DNA from: Stutzerimonas kirkiae
GTDB taxonomy: Bacteria; Pseudomonadota; Gammaproteobacteria; Pseudomonadales; Pseudomonadaceae
Direction: 5' to 3'
NCBI RefSeq assembly: GCF_004327335.1
Contig: NZ_QJUO01000037.1
Span: 1 to 39,703 of the forward strand
Length of the DNA: 39,703 nt
A program made the translations under genes and the position numbers. The notes beneath the pieces are model-generated. The model made no database searches, was not told where the DNA came from, and was given only the letters and a program-made list of their open reading frames with translations. The stretch's first letter is position 1. Each line of letters begins with the position of its first letter. Below are positions 36,367-39,703 of this stretch, piece after piece.

Positions 36367-36492
36367 CGGGGCGATCGTGCCATGTGCGGCAATAGAGCCG
36401 AAAAGAGCGCTGGAAAGCCGGAGGCTGGATGGGAAGCGGGTGGGCCGCCCGTGCTTTCCGTCCGGATTCACAGCCTCCGGGGATTTTTCGAA
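36367..36492. mobile_element. MITE-like element, copy 5, lacking the right end
   Basis: The left outer end CGGGGCGATCGTGCCATG and the core AGCCGAAAAGAGCGCTGGA align with the full copies. The right arm (TTTCCGTCCGGATTCACAGCCTCC) stops at GGATTTTTCG without the ATCGCCCTG terminus. No flanking duplication is visible, so this copy is truncated or older. It lies between the divergent mrcA and pilM promoters. Confidence 0.6.
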
Positions 36493-36552
36493 TGGTCGTT
36501 ACGGAACGGCGGCATGGCTTGATGCCACCAGGGATGGGTCGAGGAGTACGGT

Positions 36553-37521
36553 ATGACAGGGTTGTTCGGCAGGAAGGCGGTGACCGCCTTGGGTATAGAT
36601 ATCGGCTCGACCTCGGTCAGGCTGGTCGAGTTGAGTCGCCATGGCGCTGGCCACCGCCTGGAGGCCTGGGCCATGGAGCCGCTCGCCGACGGGGCGGTGG
36701 TGCGGCGGCAGATCCGCGATCCGGCGCTGGTTGGCACGGCGCTGGCGAGGGCAATGGCCCGGGTGCGAATCCGGGCGGCCTCGGCGGTGGTAGCGGTCTG
36801 TGGCGCGGCGGTGGTTACCAGAACCCTGGAAATGGAGGCAGGACTGGGCGATGAGGAAATGCACCTGCAATTGCGCCTCGAAGCCAACCGGCACATTCCC
36901 TATCCGCTGGAAGATGTCGCTATCGATTTCGAGGTGCGTGAACGCACGGCGCATGATCCCGGGCGGGTTTCGGTGTTCCTGGCCGCCTGCCGCCGGGAGC
37001 ATGTGCAAAGCCGCGAGGCCGCCCTGGCGCTGGCTGGCCTGCGGGCCAGGGCGGTGGACATCGAACCCTGTGCCATCGAACGGGTGTACCGCCTGTTGTC
37101 GTGTCGGCTGCCGCCGGGAGACGCCGTGGCGCTGCTGGAAGTCGATACGGACATGCTGCGACTCGATGTATTGCACGATGGATACGTGTGCTATTCCCGC
37201 GAGCAGTATTTCGACGAGCGCTTGCCGAGCGATGGTCCGCGGGACCCCGCCGTTTTCATGGTTGCTGAGAGCCTGCGGGCCTTGCAGTTCTTCCAGGCTT
37301 CCGGACCGCCGCAGGCGATCGGGCGGATATGGCTGGCCGGTCCCGCTGCGACCGTTCCGGGGGTGGCGCCATTGCTCCAGCGGCGCTCCGCCATGGCGAC
37401 AGGGGTGGTCGACCCTTTCCTGGGGATGTCGCCGGACGGGCGGAGCGGTGGGCGGGTGCCGGCGGAGATAGCGCCGGCCTTGCTGCTTGCCTGTGGGCTG
37501 GCGCTTGGGGGGCTCCGCTGA
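36553..37521 (+). CDS. pilM: Type IV pilus assembly protein PilM
   Basis: Actin-like cytoplasmic ATP-binding protein that docks the N-terminus of PilN at the pilus inner-membrane platform. The 322 residues begin with FGRKAVTALGIDIGSTSVRLVELSR (phosphate 1 loop of the actin/FtsA fold) and contain EMHLQLRLEANRHIPYPLEDVAIDFEV and the C-terminal IGRIWLAGPAATVPGVAPLLQRR nucleotide-site region. It is some 30 residues shorter than the 354-residue P. aeruginosa protein and is rich in Ala/Arg substitutions, as if evolving under weaker constraint. GGAG lies six bases upstream of the ATG. The stop shares one base with the pilN start. Confidence 0.9.
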   Translation: MTGLFGRKAVTALGIDIGSTSVRLVELSRHGAGHRLEAWAMEPLADGAVVRRQIRDPALVGTALARAMARVRIRAASAVVAVCGAAVVTRTLEMEAGLGDEEMHLQLRLEANRHIPYPLEDVAIDFEVRERTAHDPGRVSVFLAACRREHVQSREAALALAGLRARAVDIEPCAIERVYRLLSCRLPPGDAVALLEVDTDMLRLDVLHDGYVCYSREQYFDERLPSDGPRDPAVFMVAESLRALQFFQASGPPQAIGRIWLAGPAATVPGVAPLLQRRSAMATGVVDPFLGMSPDGRSGGRVPAEIAPALLLACGLALGGLR

Positions 37522-38087
37522 TGGCGGGTATCAATCTATTGCCCTGGCGGGAGCGCCTGCGCCAGTCGCGGCGCAGGCGCTTGCTCGGGTTGCTGATGGC
37601 GGCGCTGCTGCTGGCCATGGCAGCCATTGGGCTTGGCGTCCGGTATTTTTCCACTGCCGTGGAAATACAGGACGCGCGCAATGCCTATCTGCTACGCGAG
37701 ATTGCCCTGCTGGATGAGCGGGTCGGCGAGGTCGCAATCCTCGGGCGCGAACGTCAGTCGCTGCTGGAACGCGTGCAGTTCATCCAGCGCCTGCGGCATG
37801 GGCGCCCCGTCGCTGGACGGGTATTCGAGCAATTGCTCCTGGCCCTGCCGGATGGCGTTCATCTCAGTGCCTTGACGATGAAGGATGGTGTGTTGGCGGT
37901 CGAGGGGGGCGCCGGGTCGACCGAGGATATTTCCAGGCTGATACGCAACCTGGGCGAGTCGGACTGGCTGGCATCCCCTCTACTGAGTGAAGTGCGTAGC
38001 GACAGTACGACGGGGCGGACCAGCCGCTTCCGGCTCGTCATCGCGCCGGTTCTTCCCGAGCCCCTTGCCCAGGACGGTGCGCCATGA
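37521..38087 (+). CDS. pilN: Type IV pilus assembly protein PilN
   Basis: Bitopic inner-membrane protein linking PilM to PilO. The 188 residues start MAGINLLPWRE, the conserved cytoplasmic INLLPWR peptide bound by PilM. A transmembrane helix follows (LLGLLMAALLLAMAAIGLGV, about 21-40), then a periplasmic coiled coil (LLREIALLDERVGEVAILGRERQSLLERVQFIQ) and a ferredoxin-like domain with LPDGVHLSALTMKDGVLAVEG. The ATG at 37521 is the family start. It overlaps pilO by four bases (ATGA). Confidence 0.92.
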   Translation: MAGINLLPWRERLRQSRRRRLLGLLMAALLLAMAAIGLGVRYFSTAVEIQDARNAYLLREIALLDERVGEVAILGRERQSLLERVQFIQRLRHGRPVAGRVFEQLLLALPDGVHLSALTMKDGVLAVEGGAGSTEDISRLIRNLGESDWLASPLLSEVRSDSTTGRTSRFRLVIAPVLPEPLAQDGAP

Positions 38088-38704
38088 AGCCGTTACCTCC
38101 GCTGGCCAGGATGCGCGAGTTCGATTTCTCCGCGCTGGAGCTGGAACGTGCGCAGGACTGGCCTGTGATCGCCAAGGGCATCTGTGCGCTGTGCCTGCTG
38201 CTGGTGTCGTTGCTGCTGGGGGATTGGCTATGCCTGCACGAACTGCGCGCACAACTGCGGCAGGCCCGGTCGCAGGAAAGCTCGCTACGCGAGCAGTTCT
38301 CCACTAAGGCATTCCAGGCCGCTGGCCTGGAGAGGCAGCGTGAGCAGGTCTTCGAATTGCAGGCGGCCTTGGCCGACTTGTTGCGGCAATGGCCTGGCGA
38401 AGACGAAATGACGGGTTTGCTGGAGGACATGGATCGTGCCGGGCAGGCGCATGGCGTGTTGTTCGAGGACATCCGGCTGCTGCCTGAAACCGTGCATGCC
38501 TTCCATATCGAACAGCCGATCCGCATGGGGCTGGTCGGTACTTATCACGGCCTCGCGGCTTTCCTCGGCGAATTGTCCAGGTTGCCGCGCATGGTGACCC
38601 TGCACGATTTCGAGGTGGCAGCGGATGCGTCGTCCGCTGCCGGGTTGCGCATGGGCATCCAGGCCAGAACCTACCGTTACCGCGACAAGGAGGGGAACCG
38701 ATGA
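38084..38704 (+). CDS. pilO: Type IV pilus assembly protein PilO
   Basis: Inner-membrane partner of PilN; the heterodimer positions PilP and the secretin. The 206 residues have a cytoplasmic N-terminus (LREFDFSALELERAQDWP is close to the family start), one transmembrane helix (ICALCLLLVSLLLGDWLCL, about 32-50), a coiled coil (LRAQLRQARSQESSLREQFSTKAFQAAGLERQREQ, split) and a ferredoxin-like domain with VGTYHGLAAFLGELSRLPRMVTLHDFEV, a strong PilO signature. It overlaps both neighbours by four bases. Confidence 0.92.
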   Translation: MKPLPPLARMREFDFSALELERAQDWPVIAKGICALCLLLVSLLLGDWLCLHELRAQLRQARSQESSLREQFSTKAFQAAGLERQREQVFELQAALADLLRQWPGEDEMTGLLEDMDRAGQAHGVLFEDIRLLPETVHAFHIEQPIRMGLVGTYHGLAAFLGELSRLPRMVTLHDFEVAADASSAAGLRMGIQARTYRYRDKEGNR

Positions 38705-39207
38705 GGCGAGGAAGCCTGCTGTTGATACTGGTGCTTGGCGGCTGCGATGGCGAAGCGCAGACGGACGACCTGCGGCTTTTCATGGATGAGGTCCGCATGC
38801 GGCCAGGGCCCGCCGTGGCGGCCTTGCCGGCCTTCGCCGCGTACGAGGGCTTTACATACACGGCGTCGACCCGGCGCGATCCATTCCAGCGCGCCGCCGA
38901 TAACGGGCATGAGCCGGGAGGCTGGGTATTTCGTCCGGATGCGCGGCGGGCCGGGAACCCGCTCGAAGGTTTCGATATCACCGCCTTCAGCATGGTTGGA
39001 TCGCTGTCCGCAAAGGCGGGGCGTTATGGGCTGATCAAGGCTGATGGCGCGGTTCATCGTGTCGGGCTTGGCGATTATCTGGGGCGTGACCATGGGCGGG
39101 TCGTGGCGATCGAGGAGGGGGCGATAGAACTGGTGGAAATCCTTGCGGACGGAGCCGGGGGCTGGCAGCAAAGGACGCGTCGGCTGCTACTGGCGGTGCG
39201 GCCATGA
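38701..39207 (+). CDS. pilP: Type IV pilus lipoprotein PilP
   Basis: Lipoprotein that couples the PilN/PilO platform to the PilQ secretin. The 168-residue precursor has lipobox LGGC (Cys15), a short flexible region, the conserved RRDPFQR motif (about residue 59), and a C-terminal small beta-sandwich with FSMVGSLSAKAGRYGLIKADGAVHRVGLGDYLGRDHGRVVAI. It overlaps pilO and pilQ by four bases each, so pilM-Q is one tightly coupled transcript. Confidence 0.92.
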   Translation: MRRGSLLLILVLGGCDGEAQTDDLRLFMDEVRMRPGPAVAALPAFAAYEGFTYTASTRRDPFQRAADNGHEPGGWVFRPDARRAGNPLEGFDITAFSMVGSLSAKAGRYGLIKADGAVHRVGLGDYLGRDHGRVVAIEEGAIELVEILADGAGGWQQRTRRLLLAVRP

Positions 39208-39663
39208 AGACGAACGCTGCACGGCGTGTGCGTTGCAGGCGTGTTTCCGGCCTGTACTCATTGCTGGTGCTGCTGGCCCTGTCGCCGTCCACCGCCTTGT
39301 CGAGCACAGCCGAGCGGTCTTTGCCCGCGCGGAGTGAAGCGGTCGTCGAACTGCCTCTGGAGGCAGGGGCCCGCGGCGCTGGCGATGAGCGGATTTCCCT
39401 GAATTTCCAGGACATCGAGGTCCGTGCGGCGTTGCAGATCATCGCTGATTTTTCCGGCCTGAACCTGGTCGCCAGTGATTCCGTGAAGGGCAATATCACC
39501 CTGCGTCTGCAACAGGTACCGCGCGAGCAGGCTCTGGAACTGGTGCTGCGCAGCAAGGGGCTCGGACAGCGGCGAGAGGGCGGTGTACTGCTGGTGGCGC
39601 CCCTTGGCGAGTTTGCCGAACGCGAACGCCAGGCGCTGGAGACTCGCCGGCAACTTGACGGGC
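39204..39663 (+). CDS. pilQ: Type IV pilus secretin PilQ, N-terminal part, cut by contig end
   Basis: Start of the outer-membrane secretin for type IV pili. A signal peptide (LLVLLALSPSTALS, cleavage near residue 33) is followed at about residue 53 by the secretin/TonB short N-terminal domain: ISLNFQDIEVRAALQIIADFSGLNLVASDSVKG, then ITLRLQQVPREQALELVLRSKG and VLLVAPLGEFAERE. In P. aeruginosa PilQ this domain comes only after about 200 residues of AMIN (peptidoglycan-binding) domains, which are missing here. The native sequence ends at about codon 153. Beyond 39663 the frame reads PVSYTPLTLPT, which is translated sequencing adapter, not protein. Confidence 0.88.
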
Positions 39664-39703
39664 CTGTCTCTTATACACCTCTGACGCTGCCGACGATCGC
39701 ATA
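39664..39703. other. Sequencing adapter (Nextera transposase end) left in the assembly
   Basis: The last 40 bases are the Nextera mosaic-end sequence CTGTCTCTTATACAC followed by GACGCTGCCGACGA (read 1 adapter), with one A-to-C difference between them. Seven bases, TCGCATA, follow and look like the start of a reverse-complemented i5 index. This is not genomic DNA. Confidence 0.97.

Overview
The window is a 39.7 kb piece of a GC-rich gammaproteobacterial chromosome, almost certainly Pseudomonas in the broad sense. The basis is the gene content (petABC-sspAB, dksA-gluQ, rpsP-rimM-trmD-rplS, xerD-dsbC-hom-thrC, rsmD-M16-M16-ftsYEX-rpoH, mrcA-pilMNOPQ), each block in the internal order known for that genus, plus REP-like GCGGGC-TT/AA-GCCCGC hairpins. 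It looks like a whole contig from a short-read assembly. It begins inside the reverse transcriptase of a group II intron, a multicopy repeat, and its last 40 bases are Nextera-type sequencing adapter joined to pilQ.

Layout: 1-343, 3' end of a group II (probably IIC) intron with a frameshifted maturase tail. 723-4464, cytochrome bc1 (petABC) and stringent starvation proteins sspAB. 4478-6461 (minus), a YafK-type L,D-transpeptidase, gluQ and dksA. 6651-8530, an aminotransferase and sfsA. 8660-10299 (minus), a DUF5924/DUF2914 membrane protein and a LOG-family nucleosidase. 10915-13188, a YgiQ radical SAM protein, then an APS-kinase remnant. 13557-15506 (minus), a chemoreceptor. 16296-17357, DUF2333. 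17677-19625, the rpsP ribosomal operon. 19882-24834, xerD, dsbC, hom, thrC. 24884-25203, a 5' intron fragment placed directly behind the thrC terminator. 25323-29461 (minus), LigT/ThpR-like, rsmD and two M16 peptidases. 29772-33644, ftsYEX and rpoH. 33826-36249 (minus), mrcA. 36553 to the end, pilMNOP and the start of a short pilQ.

The protein-coding content is housekeeping. The unusual part lies between the genes. A dispersed palindromic element of about 160 bp has three full copies, each flanked by a target-site-like 10-bp direct repeat (one with a 4-base insertion); there are also two shorter or truncated relatives. It behaves like an undescribed non-autonomous (MITE-type) element. Its right arm contains the heptamer CTCCAGC, which is amplified about 12 times just upstream of rpsP. 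A second heptamer, AGCTTGC, occurs as an eight-copy array, as inverted mini-arrays between hom and thrC, and at the 3' ends of several genes, where a shared repeat supplies the stop codon. A conserved TTGACAGGG-containing leader precedes two arrays built of different units. Many of these repeats lie where blocks that are separate in P. aeruginosa are joined here, so they may mark rearrangement points or, less interestingly, assembly joins.
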